64,000 nt of DNA from Catellatospora methionotrophica (GCF_011297335.1 NZ_JAAOTJ010000018.1:89157-153156); one strand, 5' to 3'; counted from the stretch's first letter, positions 33,405 to 42,598 are shown. Notes: generated by a model not told the origin, from the sequence alone. Numbers and translations: made by a program.

Positions 33405-34235
33405 ATGACCGCCGACACCACCGATCAGCCTCGCCTGAACGCCAGCCACCGCGTCGGGCTTCTGCTGAGGTTGACCCGCTGGACTGCCGCGTTTCTCCGT
33501 GGACCCGAGCCCCAGGCACCGCCGGAGCGGACCTCAGCCCGAAGCCGGCTGCCGATCTCGATCTCCGTTCCCGCCCAGGGCCATGCCTTCCACTTCCGGA
33601 TCCACGCGACCTTCCGCTGGCAGGGGGAGACGATGCACCAGGACGAGCTGACCGCGCTCGCACAGGAGACCGCCACCGCAGTCCGCCGGGAACTGACGGA
33701 GATCGCGCTGGATCTCGGCCCGAAGTATCCCCCGCACCGCGCCCACGACCTGGAGGTGGAACTGAATCGGGCAGCAAACAGCACCCGTCACTGGCAGTAC
33801 GAGCTGCAGGGCAAGCGCTACCGCTGCCGCCCGATCCTTCGCGTCGAACTCGACGACCGCGTCAAGCAGCACGTAGAGGAATACTGGCACCGCCGGGTGC
33901 AGATGGAATGCGAGCACGAGGCGGAGATCCGCCGCACCGAACTCGCGCAGGAGCTGAGCGCCCGCTGGCTGGGCGTGCTCGAACAACTGACCAGTCACCG
34001 CTTCGCTGCGGCCGCCGCCCGGCTCACCGAAGCTGAGCTGGCCGAAGTGATCACGACCATCGTCACCGAGCAGAAGGATGCCGTCGAACGGCTACAGACA
34101 CTGCTGGACAGCACACTGCGCAACAGCTCGGATCTCGGTGCCTACGAGCGCGCGGAAGCACTCGACGTGCTTCTGGAGCAGCTTCGGCAGCAGGCGTCTT
34201 CCTCCGCCGTGCCGAAGACGACCGGAGCCTCCTGA
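33405..34235 (+). CDS. Conserved soluble protein of the cyclase operon
   Basis: A 276-residue protein with no signal peptide. Residues about 50-115 are beta-rich (LPISISVPAQGHAFHFRIHATFRW), then comes a helical section with LAQETATAVRRELTEIALDL, and residues about 160-265 are mainly coiled helix (EEYWHRRVQMECEHEAEIRRTELAQEL). The beta-then-coil order recalls SPFH/band-7 proteins, but the match is weak. It starts one base after the stop of the P-loop gene behind GGAAGGA, so it is the third member of the operon. Function unknown. Confidence 0.75.
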   Translation: MTADTTDQPRLNASHRVGLLLRLTRWTAAFLRGPEPQAPPERTSARSRLPISISVPAQGHAFHFRIHATFRWQGETMHQDELTALAQETATAVRRELTEIALDLGPKYPPHRAHDLEVELNRAANSTRHWQYELQGKRYRCRPILRVELDDRVKQHVEEYWHRRVQMECEHEAEIRRTELAQELSARWLGVLEQLTSHRFAAAAARLTEAELAEVITTIVTEQKDAVERLQTLLDSTLRNSSDLGAYERAEALDVLLEQLRQQASSSAVPKTTGAS

Positions 34236-34268
34236 GGGCTCAGCAATCGCCATGCCATCTGGGCTCAC

Positions 34269-34305
34269 GAGCCGTCGCCGCTGCCTTGGCCGGTGGCGAC
34301 GGCTC
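34269..34305. terminator. Hairpin ending the cyclase operon
   Basis: GAGCCGTCGCC (34269-34279) and its exact complement (34295-34305) over a 15-base loop, 33 bases after the operon's last stop and touching the stop of the convergent SRPBCC gene. Confidence 0.7.
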
Positions 34306-34789
34306 AGCCTGCCAGCTCGTCGACCGCCGCGAGCACTGCGGGGTCCTGGCAGCCGCGTGCGAACCCGGCGATCCTGCGGCGGATGTCCCGGCCGAGCAGC
34401 CACACCCCGACGCGGTCGGCGATCGGGCGGAGCAGCGCCGGGCGGGTCCGGAAGTGGTAGCGCCACGTCGCGACCGTGTGACCGGGCTCGGGTGCCGGGG
34501 CGAAGCGCCAGCCGCCTGCCATCATCTCGAAGAACCACGGCCCGCGGACCATCTTCATGCCCACGTTGGTCGGCGGGGCGTACGACACGTATTCGCTGAC
34601 CATGGTCAGGCCGTGCCGGGACCGGGTGAACGTGCGCACCCCCTTGCCGGGGCGGGCCGCGCCGTCGAGCAGGTGCTGCTCGCGTACGAACGGGTCCCAG
34701 CGGTAGCGGGTCTCGCCCGTGGTCTGCGACACCGCGAACGCGACGGCGGGCGGGACGGGGACGATCGCTACGGCCTCCACGACGGGCAT
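34304..34789 (-). CDS. SRPBCC (START/Bet v1-like) family protein
   Basis: A 161-residue protein with the helix-grip pattern of the SRPBCC superfamily (N-terminal strand PVVEAVAIVPVPPAVAFAVS, central RHGLTMVSEYVSYAPPTNVGMKM, GHTVATWRYHF near 105). Such proteins bind hydrophobic ligands or act as polyketide cyclases; no catalytic residue can be assigned. It is codirectional with the HxlR gene upstream (28 bases) and may be co-transcribed. Confidence 0.82.
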   Translation of the reverse strand: MPVVEAVAIVPVPPAVAFAVSQTTGETRYRWDPFVREQHLLDGAARPGKGVRTFTRSRHGLTMVSEYVSYAPPTNVGMKMVRGPWFFEMMAGGWRFAPAPEPGHTVATWRYHFRTRPALLRPIADRVGVWLLGRDIRRRIAGFARGCQDPAVLAAVDELAG

Positions 34790-34817
34790 CGGGCAATCCT
34801 GCCACGCGCCGCGATGA

Positions 34818-35195
34818 TCAGGCAGTCCGCGCCTGGTACGCGGCCCGGCTGGCCTCGATGTGCGGCACGTGCTCGATCGCCCACCCGGCCAGGGCCAGCG
34901 CGGGCGGGATGAGGCTGCGGCCGGTGTCGGTCAGCGCGTACTCCACCCGGGGCGGCACCTCCGCGTACACGGTGCGGGCCACCAGGCCGTCGCGTTCGAG
35001 GTTGCGCAGGGTCAGGGTCAGCATGCGCTGGGAGATGCCCGGGATCTGCTGGTGCAGGTCGGTGAAGCGCACCGTGCCCTGATCGAGGGTGGCCACGATG
35101 AGCAGTGTCCACTTGTTACAGATCTGGTCCAGGATCGCCCGGATGGTCCGGCCACCGTCGCCCCGGATCATGCACGTGTGCTCGTAGTCGGACAA
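34818..35195 (-). CDS. HxlR family helix-turn-helix regulator
   Basis: A 125-residue winged-helix regulator of the HxlR/MarR-like type: SDYEHTCMIRGDGGRTI..., KWTLLIVATLDQGTVRFTDL, then QRMLTLTLRNLERDGLV and the wing RVEYALTDTGRSL. One Cys (in HTCMI) is conserved in HxlR proteins that sense electrophiles. TTG at 35195 follows GGGAG with suitable spacing; GTG at 35201 and an ATG at 35261 are alternatives. Divergent from a DoxX gene. Confidence 0.85.
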   Translation of the reverse strand: MSDYEHTCMIRGDGGRTIRAILDQICNKWTLLIVATLDQGTVRFTDLHQQIPGISQRMLTLTLRNLERDGLVARTVYAEVPPRVEYALTDTGRSLIPPALALAGWAIEHVPHIEASRAAYQARTA

Positions 35196-35273
35196 AACCA
35201 CTCCCTGTGCCTCACGCACACCCGTGTGCCTTTTGTACGCCGCCCGGCCGTGACGCATCATGAGGCGACTTAC

Positions 35274-35288
35274 GGATGGTAACCATCC
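35274..35288. promoter_or_regulatory. Palindrome between HxlR and DoxX genes
   Basis: GGATGGT-A-ACCATCC, perfect 7-base arms around one base, lies 37 bases before the DoxX ATG. It is a likely binding site for the HxlR regulator, controlling both genes (inference). Confidence 0.6.
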
Positions 35289-35324
35289 TGATCACTGCCG
35301 TGCTTCGGCACCGAGGGAGCCCAC

Positions 35325-35690
35325 ATGGAACTCGCCTACTGGATCGTCGCGGGACTGCTGGCGGCGTTCTACCTCTACGCCGGAGGCATGAAGGTCGCCC
35401 GGAGCAAGGAACAGCTCCAGCCGATGATGGGCTGGGTCGACCGGGTCCCGATGCCACTGGTCAGGACCATCGGTGTGCTGGAGATCCTGGGCGCGGCGGG
35501 CTTGATCCTGCCGCCGTTGACCGGCGTCGCGGCCTGGCTCGCCGTCGCCGCGTCGATCGGCCTGCTCCTGATCCAGGTCGGCGGCATCGCCGTACACCTG
35601 TCCCGCGGCGAGGCCCGCCTCATCGGCCTCAACATCGCGCTGCTCATCACCGCCGCAGCGACCACCTGGCTGGCCACGACCTGGCTCTGA
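35325..35690 (+). CDS. DoxX family membrane protein
   Basis: A 121-residue protein with four hydrophobic helices (about 3-20, 46-62, 67-88 and 98-118) and the DoxX-type motifs AAFYLYAGGMKV and VRTIGVLEILGAAGLILPP. It is the second DoxX-like gene in the window. Divergent partner: an HxlR regulator with a palindrome in between. Such HxlR/DoxX pairs commonly respond to quinones, aldehydes or thiol stress; the ligand is not known here. Confidence 0.88.
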   Translation: MELAYWIVAGLLAAFYLYAGGMKVARSKEQLQPMMGWVDRVPMPLVRTIGVLEILGAAGLILPPLTGVAAWLAVAASIGLLLIQVGGIAVHLSRGEARLIGLNIALLITAAATTWLATTWL

Positions 35691-35789
35691 ACACCCGATC
35701 ACGACTGGGCGGCCGCCTCGCGTGCCCGTTCCGCCTCACACGTTGGGGCGGTCTGGAGGAGGCGGCGGACAGTGGCCGCCGTGCGTGCC

Positions 35790-36410
35790 TCAGGCGGGCA
35801 GGTGGGTGCCGGAGGCGAGGTTGAGGGTGGCCGCGAACGTCAGGTAAATCAGCCACAGGCCGACCAGGATGTGCAGCAGGCCGAGGACCTTCTGGCCGGG
35901 GTTGAGCGGGCCGTGCCCGTCGTGGGCGGGCCTGCCGCCGATGTTGAAGCTGGCGAAGAACTCGGCGATGTACACCAGGGTCAGCCCGGTGAACAGCAGC
36001 CCTAGGGGCCAGTCCCCGGCCCGGAAGAACACGAGCATGCCGAGGATGCCCAGCAGCACGAACGGGATGCACATGTAGCCGTTCGGCCGGGCGTCGGAGC
36101 CCTGCAGCCTGATCCAGCCCAGCGCGAACCAGTGGATGCCGTAGGCGCTGAACGCCAGGGCGGCCATGTAGAGCGTCTTGTTGGTGGTGAAGACCTCGAA
36201 CCAGGTGAGCCCGACGAACAGGTAGAGGCCCACCAGGAACTGGCAGAAACCGGGCATCCAGATGCCCCAGACCCCGTTGCTGCGATCGACGCGCGGATCG
36301 CGGGCCGGATAGCCGAACAGCTCCTGTGGTCCGTAGATCAGATAGCCGGTGCCGAGTCCGAAGAACCCCAGCGCCACCGGCACGAACATCGAAGCCGGAA
36401 GGACTTCCAT
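35790..36410 (-). CDS. Six-helix membrane protein, GPR1/FUN34/YaaH-like
   Basis: A 206-residue protein with six evenly spaced hydrophobic helices. VALGFFGLGTGYLIYG at the start, GIWMPGFCQFLVGLYLF in helix 2 and AALAFSAYGIHWFALGW in helix 3 resemble the acetate-transporter family GPR1/FUN34/YaaH. The NPAPLGL signature of true acetate transporters is not present, so the substrate remains open. The gene stands alone on the minus strand. Confidence 0.6.
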   Translation of the reverse strand: MEVLPASMFVPVALGFFGLGTGYLIYGPQELFGYPARDPRVDRSNGVWGIWMPGFCQFLVGLYLFVGLTWFEVFTTNKTLYMAALAFSAYGIHWFALGWIRLQGSDARPNGYMCIPFVLLGILGMLVFFRAGDWPLGLLFTGLTLVYIAEFFASFNIGGRPAHDGHGPLNPGQKVLGLLHILVGLWLIYLTFAATLNLASGTHLPA

Positions 36411-36495
36411 GAACGCATTTTACTGCCGTTCGACCTGCTGTTATCCGGTTTCGGAGGGAGCCCGGCGGCCGGGGGTGGCCCGGCCGCCGAGGATC

Positions 36496-38613
36496 TCAGT
36501 ACGTCGTCTCGCCGTTGAGGCCGAAGAAGTCGTGCCACTTCGCCCCGCCCAGGAACCCGGTCCCGGTGGACAGCCCCACGTACACGTCGTTGAGCGAACC
36601 CTTCGTGAACACGACGATGTCGTCCTTACCGTCACCGTTGAAGTCACCCAGGAACGGGAACTCCCCCGCCGTACAGAAGAAGTCGTTCCACTTCACCGTC
36701 GTACCCACGAACGCCGAACCGTTCGACACCGCCGCATACACATCGGCGTCGGCGTTGCACGTGAACGTCACGATGTCGTCCTTACCGTCACCGTTGACGT
36801 CACCGACCCGCGGCTGCTCCGCCCCGACCGCGAACAGGTCGTGCCACTTCAGACCCGGCCCGAACGAACTGCCGTTCGACAGACCCACGATCACATCCGC
36901 CGCGCTCGCCGGGCCCTGCGTGAACGTGATCAGGTCATCCCTGCCGTCACCGTTGACATCACCCAGCGCCGGAAACTCGTTGGCCGGGGAGAAGAACTCG
37001 TGCCACTTGACCCCCGCGCCGAACGACGAACCGTTCGACAGGGCCACGTACACGTCACCGTTGGTGTCGTGGGTGAACGTCACGATGTCGTCCCTGCCGT
37101 CGCCGTTGACGTCACCGACCGCCGGGACCTCCGCACCAGGGGCGAACCAGTCATGCCACTTCGACGCCCCCAGGAACCCCGTCCCGTTGGACAGCGCCAC
37201 GTACACGTCACCTGCCGCCGTGCCGGTCGTGCCGTGGGTGAACGCGACGATGTCGTCCTTGCCGTCACCGTTGAAGTCACCGGTCAGCGGCGTCTCCCCG
37301 GTCAGGGCGAAGAAGTCGTTCCACTTCACCGACGTGCCCGCGAAACCACTGCCCGTCGACGGCGACACGTACACATCAGCCAGGGTGCCGTGCGTGAACG
37401 TGACGATGTCGTCCTTGCCGTCACCGGAGAAGTCCGTCGGCGAACCCGCGTAGTACTTCGCGCCGGAGCCGCCGGAGTTGACCAGCGTCATGTAGTAGTT
37501 CCAGTTCCAGTGCGGCCCCGGATCGGTGTGGTCGTTGCCGGGCATCTCGTTGTGGCCCCTGATGTGGGCGCGGTCGCGCGGGATGCCGAACTTGCCGGTC
37601 AGGTGCCGGGTCAGCGCCGCCGAGGAGCGGTACATCGCGTCGGTGAACCAGGCCGGGTTGTCGACGAAGCCCTCGTGCTCGATGCCCAGCGCGTACGGGT
37701 TGGCCGAGCGGGCGTGGTAGGCCGTGTCGCCGTCGCGCACCATCTGGGTGACCTCGCCGTTGCTGGACTTCACCACGTAGTGCGCGCTGACGCCCGCGGA
37801 CGGGTTCTGGAACCAGCTGACCGTGCCCGCGTACGAGCCCTGGGTGACGTGGATGACCACGGTGGTGATCGCCGACGAGCGGCCCGCGCCGTAGTTGCCC
37901 CCGGCGGCGGAGATCCAGCGCGCGGGCGGGTACTCCGGCAGCGCCGCCGCGACGGCCTGCGCGGCTGCGCCGGTGACCGCGGGGGGGCCTGCCGCGGTGG
38001 ACACCCCAGCCCCGGCCGGGGCGACCGCTGTGTAGCGGCCGAGTTGCGGTTTGACGGCGCGGCCCTTGACGGCGATCATCTCGCCGGTCTCGGCGCGGCC
38101 GGACAGGCCGGTGTTGAGCAGGTCGTAGACGTGGTCGGCGTAGAGCCGCGCGGTCGCGTCCTCGGCTGCGGCGCTGTAGCGGGCGACGACCGGATACCAG
38201 GCCGCGAGCCGGGTGCGGTCGGCGGGGCGCAGGCCGAGGTCGTCGGCGTACGCCCGCAGCACGGCGGCGGACCCGTGGATGTTGGCGGCGGTGTCGGCCT
38301 TGAGGCGGGCGACCCGCTCGCCGGTGAGTCTGGCGGCCAGGGGCAGGCTCTGGTTGCCGGGGTTGTCGGCCAGGTGCATGACGCCGTAGCCGTTGGCGGC
38401 GCTGGGCAGCCCGTCGTGGCCGTCGAGGCGGCTCTCGCCGTAGCCGATGGCGACGAGCAGGTCACGGGGCACACCGGAGACGGTGGCGGCGTGGTCGAAG
38501 GCGGCGGTGGTCGCCGGTGCCGGTGCGGGGGCCGCGACGGCGGGGGCTGCCGCGCCGACCAGCGCGGCGGCCAGGGCCGCGCCGAGCAGGGCCGCGGGGG
38601 TACGGGATGGCAT
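36496..38613 (-). CDS. Secreted N-acetylmuramoyl-L-alanine amidase with FG-GAP repeats
   Basis: A 705-residue extracellular cell-wall hydrolase. Signal peptide 1-29; an N-terminal lysozyme-like region at about 40-190 (VPRDLLVAIGYGESRLDGHDG); an Amidase_2 domain at about 245-375 with zinc ligands H255 (VIHVTQG), H354 (RGHNEMPG) and D364 (HTDPGP) in the spacing seen in AmpD. Residues about 392-705 hold seven FG-GAP/VCBS repeats (D-x-N-G-D-G-K/R-D-D-I), a calcium-binding beta-propeller. ATG at 38613 is five bases behind GAGAGGA. It follows its neighbour by 23 bases on the same strand and shares the whole repeat tail with it. Confidence 0.9.
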   Translation of the reverse strand: MPSRTPAALLGAALAAALVGAAAPAVAAPAPAPATTAAFDHAATVSGVPRDLLVAIGYGESRLDGHDGLPSAANGYGVMHLADNPGNQSLPLAARLTGERVARLKADTAANIHGSAAVLRAYADDLGLRPADRTRLAAWYPVVARYSAAAEDATARLYADHVYDLLNTGLSGRAETGEMIAVKGRAVKPQLGRYTAVAPAGAGVSTAAGPPAVTGAAAQAVAAALPEYPPARWISAAGGNYGAGRSSAITTVVIHVTQGSYAGTVSWFQNPSAGVSAHYVVKSSNGEVTQMVRDGDTAYHARSANPYALGIEHEGFVDNPAWFTDAMYRSSAALTRHLTGKFGIPRDRAHIRGHNEMPGNDHTDPGPHWNWNYYMTLVNSGGSGAKYYAGSPTDFSGDGKDDIVTFTHGTLADVYVSPSTGSGFAGTSVKWNDFFALTGETPLTGDFNGDGKDDIVAFTHGTTGTAAGDVYVALSNGTGFLGASKWHDWFAPGAEVPAVGDVNGDGRDDIVTFTHDTNGDVYVALSNGSSFGAGVKWHEFFSPANEFPALGDVNGDGRDDLITFTQGPASAADVIVGLSNGSSFGPGLKWHDLFAVGAEQPRVGDVNGDGKDDIVTFTCNADADVYAAVSNGSAFVGTTVKWNDFFCTAGEFPFLGDFNGDGKDDIVVFTKGSLNDVYVGLSTGTGFLGGAKWHDFFGLNGETTY

Positions 38614-38636
38614 GGTCGTCCTCTCGGGGGTCATGG

Positions 38637-40085
38637 TCAGAGGGTGGTTTCGCCGTTGAGGCCGAAGAAGTCGTGCCATTTCGCGCCGCCGAGGAACCCG
38701 GTGCCGGTGGACAGTCCGACGTAGACGTCGTTGGTCGCGCCCTTGGTGAACACGATGATGTCGTCCTTGCCGTCGCCGTTGACGTCGCCCAGGATCGGGA
38801 ACTCCCCGGCGGTGCAGAAGAAGTCGTTCCACTTCACGGTGGTTCCGGCGAACCCGGTGCCGGTCGACAGGGCGGCGTACACGTCGGCGTCGGCGTTGCA
38901 GGTGAACGTGACGATGTCGTCCTTGCCGTCACCGTTGACGTCGCCGACGCGGGGCAGTTCCGCACCGACCGCGAACAGGTCGTGCCACTTGAGCCCCGGC
39001 CCGAACGAGCTGCCGTTGGACAGGCCCACGATCACGTCGGCGGCCGAGGCCGGGCCCTGGGTGAAGGTGATGATGTCGTCCTTGCCGTCGCCGTTGACGT
39101 CGCCGACCGCCGGGTACTCGTTGGCCGGGGAGAAGAACTCGTGCCACTTGACGCCCGCGCCGAACGAGGAGCCGTTGGACAGGGCCACGTACACGTCACC
39201 GGCCGGGTTGTGGGTGAAGGTGATGATGTCGTCCCGGCCGTCGCCGTTGACGTCACCGACGGCCGGGACCTCGGCGCCGGGGGCGAACCAGTCGTGCCAC
39301 TTCGCGCCGCCGGTGAATCCGGTGCCGGTGGACAGCGCCACGTATACGTCACCGGCTGCGGTGCCGGTGGTGCCGTGGGTGAACGCGACGATGTCGTCCC
39401 TGCCGTCGCCGTTGAAGTCACCGGAGCGGGCGGTCTCGCCGCCGAGGGCGAAGAAGTCGTTCCACTTGACCGAGGTGCCCGCGAAGGCGCTGCCGGTGGA
39501 CGGGGCGACGTACACGTCGGCCAGGGTGTTCTGGGTGAACGTCAGGACGTCGTCGCGGCCGTCGCCGGTGACGTCGGTGGAGGCGCTCGCGGCCGTCTCG
39601 GCGACGCGACGGGCCTCGGCCCACAGCGTGCGGGCCTTGCTCTCGACCTGGTCGTAGCGGTCGGGGAAGCCGGAGCGCTGCACGCACTGGGCGATCTGGC
39701 CGGGCCGGTAGCCGGGGTTGTTGCGGTCGCAGACGATCGCCCGACTGTAGTACTGCGTGGAGGCGTAGACGACGTCCATGATCTGCTCGGGAGTGCCCCA
39801 GCCGTAGTCCCAGCGCTGCTGGAACACCCCGAGCGACGACTTGTCGCCGCAGGGCAGGTTGTTCATGCGGGACTCGACCCAGCCGGCTTCGAAGCCCGAC
39901 AGCATGACCTTGTCGTTGACGTTGAGGCTGCGGGCGGTCCGGTACACCATGACGATCACGGCGGGGTCGTGGTTGGCCGGGATCGAGGTGCAGGCGGCGT
40001 GCGCGACGGGGGCCTGGACCGCGATGGCGGTGGCCGTGGCGGCGAGGGTGGACAGGATCAGGCCGGTGAGGGTACGGCGGATCAT
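38637..40085 (-). CDS. Secreted lysozyme/transglycosylase-like protein with FG-GAP repeats
   Basis: A 482-residue secreted protein: signal peptide 1-31, an N-terminal domain at about 32-165 with AGWVESRMNNLPCGDKSSLGVFQQR and WGTPEQIMDVVYASTQYY (quoted in parts), a pattern of lysozyme-like goose-type or SLT domains in actinobacteria with a Glu in GWVESR as candidate catalytic acid. Residues about 170-482 are seven FG-GAP repeats almost identical to those of the neighbour downstream. ATG at 40085 follows GGAGGAACG. Probably acts in peptidoglycan turnover outside the cell. Confidence 0.85.
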   Translation of the reverse strand: MIRRTLTGLILSTLAATATAIAVQAPVAHAACTSIPANHDPAVIVMVYRTARSLNVNDKVMLSGFEAGWVESRMNNLPCGDKSSLGVFQQRWDYGWGTPEQIMDVVYASTQYYSRAIVCDRNNPGYRPGQIAQCVQRSGFPDRYDQVESKARTLWAEARRVAETAASASTDVTGDGRDDVLTFTQNTLADVYVAPSTGSAFAGTSVKWNDFFALGGETARSGDFNGDGRDDIVAFTHGTTGTAAGDVYVALSTGTGFTGGAKWHDWFAPGAEVPAVGDVNGDGRDDIITFTHNPAGDVYVALSNGSSFGAGVKWHEFFSPANEYPAVGDVNGDGKDDIITFTQGPASAADVIVGLSNGSSFGPGLKWHDLFAVGAELPRVGDVNGDGKDDIVTFTCNADADVYAALSTGTGFAGTTVKWNDFFCTAGEFPILGDVNGDGKDDIIVFTKGATNDVYVGLSTGTGFLGGAKWHDFFGLNGETTL

Positions 40086-40318
40086 CGTTCCTCCGGATCG
40101 GGGGTGGCCGGGGGCGGGGGGGCAAGGTCCTGAGTGGAGCCATGAAATCGATATCAGGCGAAACTTACCGCCGCTATATATCGGCGTCAAGAAATGATTC
40201 TACATAAACGTATCTCGATCAATGGGGGTGGTAGACATGCCCACGGCGCCGTCGGGGAAACGAAGAACGGCGGCCCCCGGAGGGAACCGCCGTTCTTCGA
40301 CGAGCGTGGCCGCCGCCG

Positions 40319-42598
40319 TCAGGCTACGACCGCAAATGCCGCCCGCTGCAGGTCCTCGGCCCGCGAGGACGGACCCACCCGCAGCTCGAACTCGCCCGGC
40401 TCGACGACCCGGGCACCCCGGGCGTCCACGATGGAGCACGCCGCCACCGGCACCTCCAGCTCGACCACGCGGGTCTCGCCCGGCTCCACCGTCACCTGCC
40501 GGTACGCCTTCAGCTCCTGCTCGGCCCAGGTCACCGAGGTGACCGTGTCGCTGACGTACACCTGAACGGTCTCCAGCGCGGGCCGCGCACCGGTGTTGCG
40601 CAGCTGCACCTGCGCCCGAACGGTGTCGGCCGGGCCGACGGTCGGCGTCAGCACCCGCAGGCCGGAGTACTCCACCGTGGTGTAGCTCAGGCCCTGCCCG
40701 AACGCGAACGCCGGGGCCTGGGTCAGGTCGGCGTAGCGGTGGCCGTGCTGGCCGCGCACCTGGTTGTAGTACGTCGGCTGCTGACCGGCGTGCCGGGCGA
40801 ACGAGATCGGCAGCCGCCCACCGGGCTCGATCAGCCCGAGCAGCAGCTCGGCGATCGCCCGCCCGCCGCGCATGCCGGGGTTGGCCGCGTACACGATCGC
40901 CGCCGCGTTCAGCGCCGACGGCGGCAGCACCAGCGGCTTGGAGCTGAGCAGCACCACGATCAGCGGCTTGCCCGTCGCCGCCAGCGCGTCCAGCAGCGCC
41001 ACCTGCCCGCCCATCAGCTCCAGCGTCGCCGTCGAGCAGTACTCCCCGACCAGCTCGATCCGGTCGCCGACCACCGCCACCACGTAGTCGGCGCGGCTCG
41101 CGTCCGCGACAGCCGCGGCGATCAGCGCCTCGTCGACCGGGGCGGGCAGCGCCACGTCGGGCCGGGGCTGGCCGTCGGGGAAGAACTCGCCCTCCGGGTC
41201 GGGGCCGGTGACGACGATGTCCGCGCCGCGCGCGTGGGTGACCGTCCAGTCCTGCGGAGCGACCTCGCGGAACCCGTCCAGCACCGTAGTGATCATCTCG
41301 CGGGGGTGGCCTTCGGGCAGCCACTCGGCCTGCCCGGACGCGCCCGCCCAGTCACCGAGCTGGGTGTGCGCGTCGTCGGCGTTGGGCCCGACGATCGCGA
41401 CGGTGCGGGCCTGCGGCGCGCTCGCGCGGCCGTCCGCACCGGCGGTCAGGCCGCCCGCCATCGGCAGCGTGCCGTCGTTGCGCAGCAGCACCAGCGAGCG
41501 CCGCGCCACCTCCAGGTTGAGCTCGGCGTGCGCGGCGATCCCGATGACCTCGGCCTGGCGGGCCGCGTCGGGGTGGCGCGGGTTCTCGAACAGCCCCAGC
41601 TCGAACTTCAGGGTCAGGATGCGGGTGACCGCCGCGTCCAGATCCGACTCCTCCAGCAGGCCCTTGGCGACGGCGTCCTGCGCCCCCTCGAAGAAGTCCT
41701 GCGTGGTCATCACCATGTCGTTGCCCGCCTTCACCGCGGCCGCCGACGCGGTGGTGAAGTCGGGGAAGATGTGCTGCTCCCAGACCATGCGCCCGACGTT
41801 GTCCCAGTCGGTGACCAGCGTGCCGCGGTAGCCCCACTCGCCGCGCAGCACCTCGTTGAGCAGCCAGTCGTTCACCGTGACCGGCACGCCGTCCATCGAC
41901 TGGTAGCCGAGCATGAACGTGCGGCAGCCCTCGCGGGCGACCCGCTCGAACGGCGGCAGGAACCACGAGCGCAGCTTGCGCCGGGAGATGTCGGCCTCGC
42001 TGGCGTCACGGCCGCCCTGGGTCTCGGAGTAGCCCGCGAAGTGCTTGGCGCAGGCCAGGATCGCCGTCGGGTCGGCCAGGCCGTCGCCCTGGTAGCCGCG
42101 CACCATCGCCGAGGCGAACTCGCCGATCAGGAACGGGTCCTCGCCGAACGTCTCGTCGACCCGGCCCCAGCGCAGGTCCCGGGCGATGCACAGGACCGGG
42201 GAGAAGGTCCAGTGCACACCGGTCGCGGCGACCTCGATCGCGGTGATCCGGGCGGCCCGCTCGATGAGCGCGGCGTCCCAGGTCGCGGCCATGCCGAGCT
42301 GCGTCGGGAAGATCGTCGCGCCCTGCCAGAACGAGTGCCCGTGGATGCAGTCCTCGGCGATCAGCAGCGGGATGCCCAGCCGGGAGTGGCTGGCCATCTC
42401 GGCGGCCTCGCGCACCCGCTCCGGCGAGGCGTGCAGGATCGAGCCGACGTGGAAGTCCTCGACCAGGTGGCGTACGCCGTCGCGGGCGGTGAGCTGGAGC
42501 ATCTGCCCGGCCTTCTCCGGCAGCGTCATCCGCCCGATGAGGTCGGCGACCCGCTGCTCGGTCGGCAGCGTGGGGTCGAGGTAAGGCAGGGAGGACAC
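40319..42598 (-). CDS. Glycoside hydrolase family 3 beta-glucosidase
   Basis: A 759-residue GH3 enzyme without signal peptide. The (beta/alpha)8 domain includes LLIAEDCIHGHSF (about 79-90), the KHF substrate motif at 185-187 and the nucleophile D264 in LVTDWDNVGRM. A second alpha/beta domain begins near 390 (GPNADDAHTQLGDWAG) and a fibronectin III-like domain closes the protein. It hydrolyses terminal non-reducing beta-glucosyl (or xylosyl) residues, here in the cytoplasm. The GTG at 42598 lies behind AAAGGAA. It follows the LacI gene by 70 bases, so it is probably under its control and used for imported oligosaccharides. Confidence 0.94.
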   Translation of the reverse strand: MSSLPYLDPTLPTEQRVADLIGRMTLPEKAGQMLQLTARDGVRHLVEDFHVGSILHASPERVREAAEMASHSRLGIPLLIAEDCIHGHSFWQGATIFPTQLGMAATWDAALIERAARITAIEVAATGVHWTFSPVLCIARDLRWGRVDETFGEDPFLIGEFASAMVRGYQGDGLADPTAILACAKHFAGYSETQGGRDASEADISRRKLRSWFLPPFERVAREGCRTFMLGYQSMDGVPVTVNDWLLNEVLRGEWGYRGTLVTDWDNVGRMVWEQHIFPDFTTASAAAVKAGNDMVMTTQDFFEGAQDAVAKGLLEESDLDAAVTRILTLKFELGLFENPRHPDAARQAEVIGIAAHAELNLEVARRSLVLLRNDGTLPMAGGLTAGADGRASAPQARTVAIVGPNADDAHTQLGDWAGASGQAEWLPEGHPREMITTVLDGFREVAPQDWTVTHARGADIVVTGPDPEGEFFPDGQPRPDVALPAPVDEALIAAAVADASRADYVVAVVGDRIELVGEYCSTATLELMGGQVALLDALAATGKPLIVVLLSSKPLVLPPSALNAAAIVYAANPGMRGGRAIAELLLGLIEPGGRLPISFARHAGQQPTYYNQVRGQHGHRYADLTQAPAFAFGQGLSYTTVEYSGLRVLTPTVGPADTVRAQVQLRNTGARPALETVQVYVSDTVTSVTWAEQELKAYRQVTVEPGETRVVELEVPVAACSIVDARGARVVEPGEFELRVGPSSRAEDLQRAAFAVVA

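Noticed and set aside
35790..36410. True acetate transporter (SatP)
   Set aside because: Helix pattern is similar but the NPAPLGL signature is missing, so only a family-like call was made.
36349..38724. Long plus-strand frame antisense to the FG-GAP proteins
   Set aside because: Its repeats mirror the FG-GAP repeats of the coding strand; no domain of its own.
36496..40085. CRISPR-like array in the repetitive stretch
   Set aside because: The periodicity is that of protein-coding FG-GAP repeats in frame; repeats are not constant and there are no spacers.
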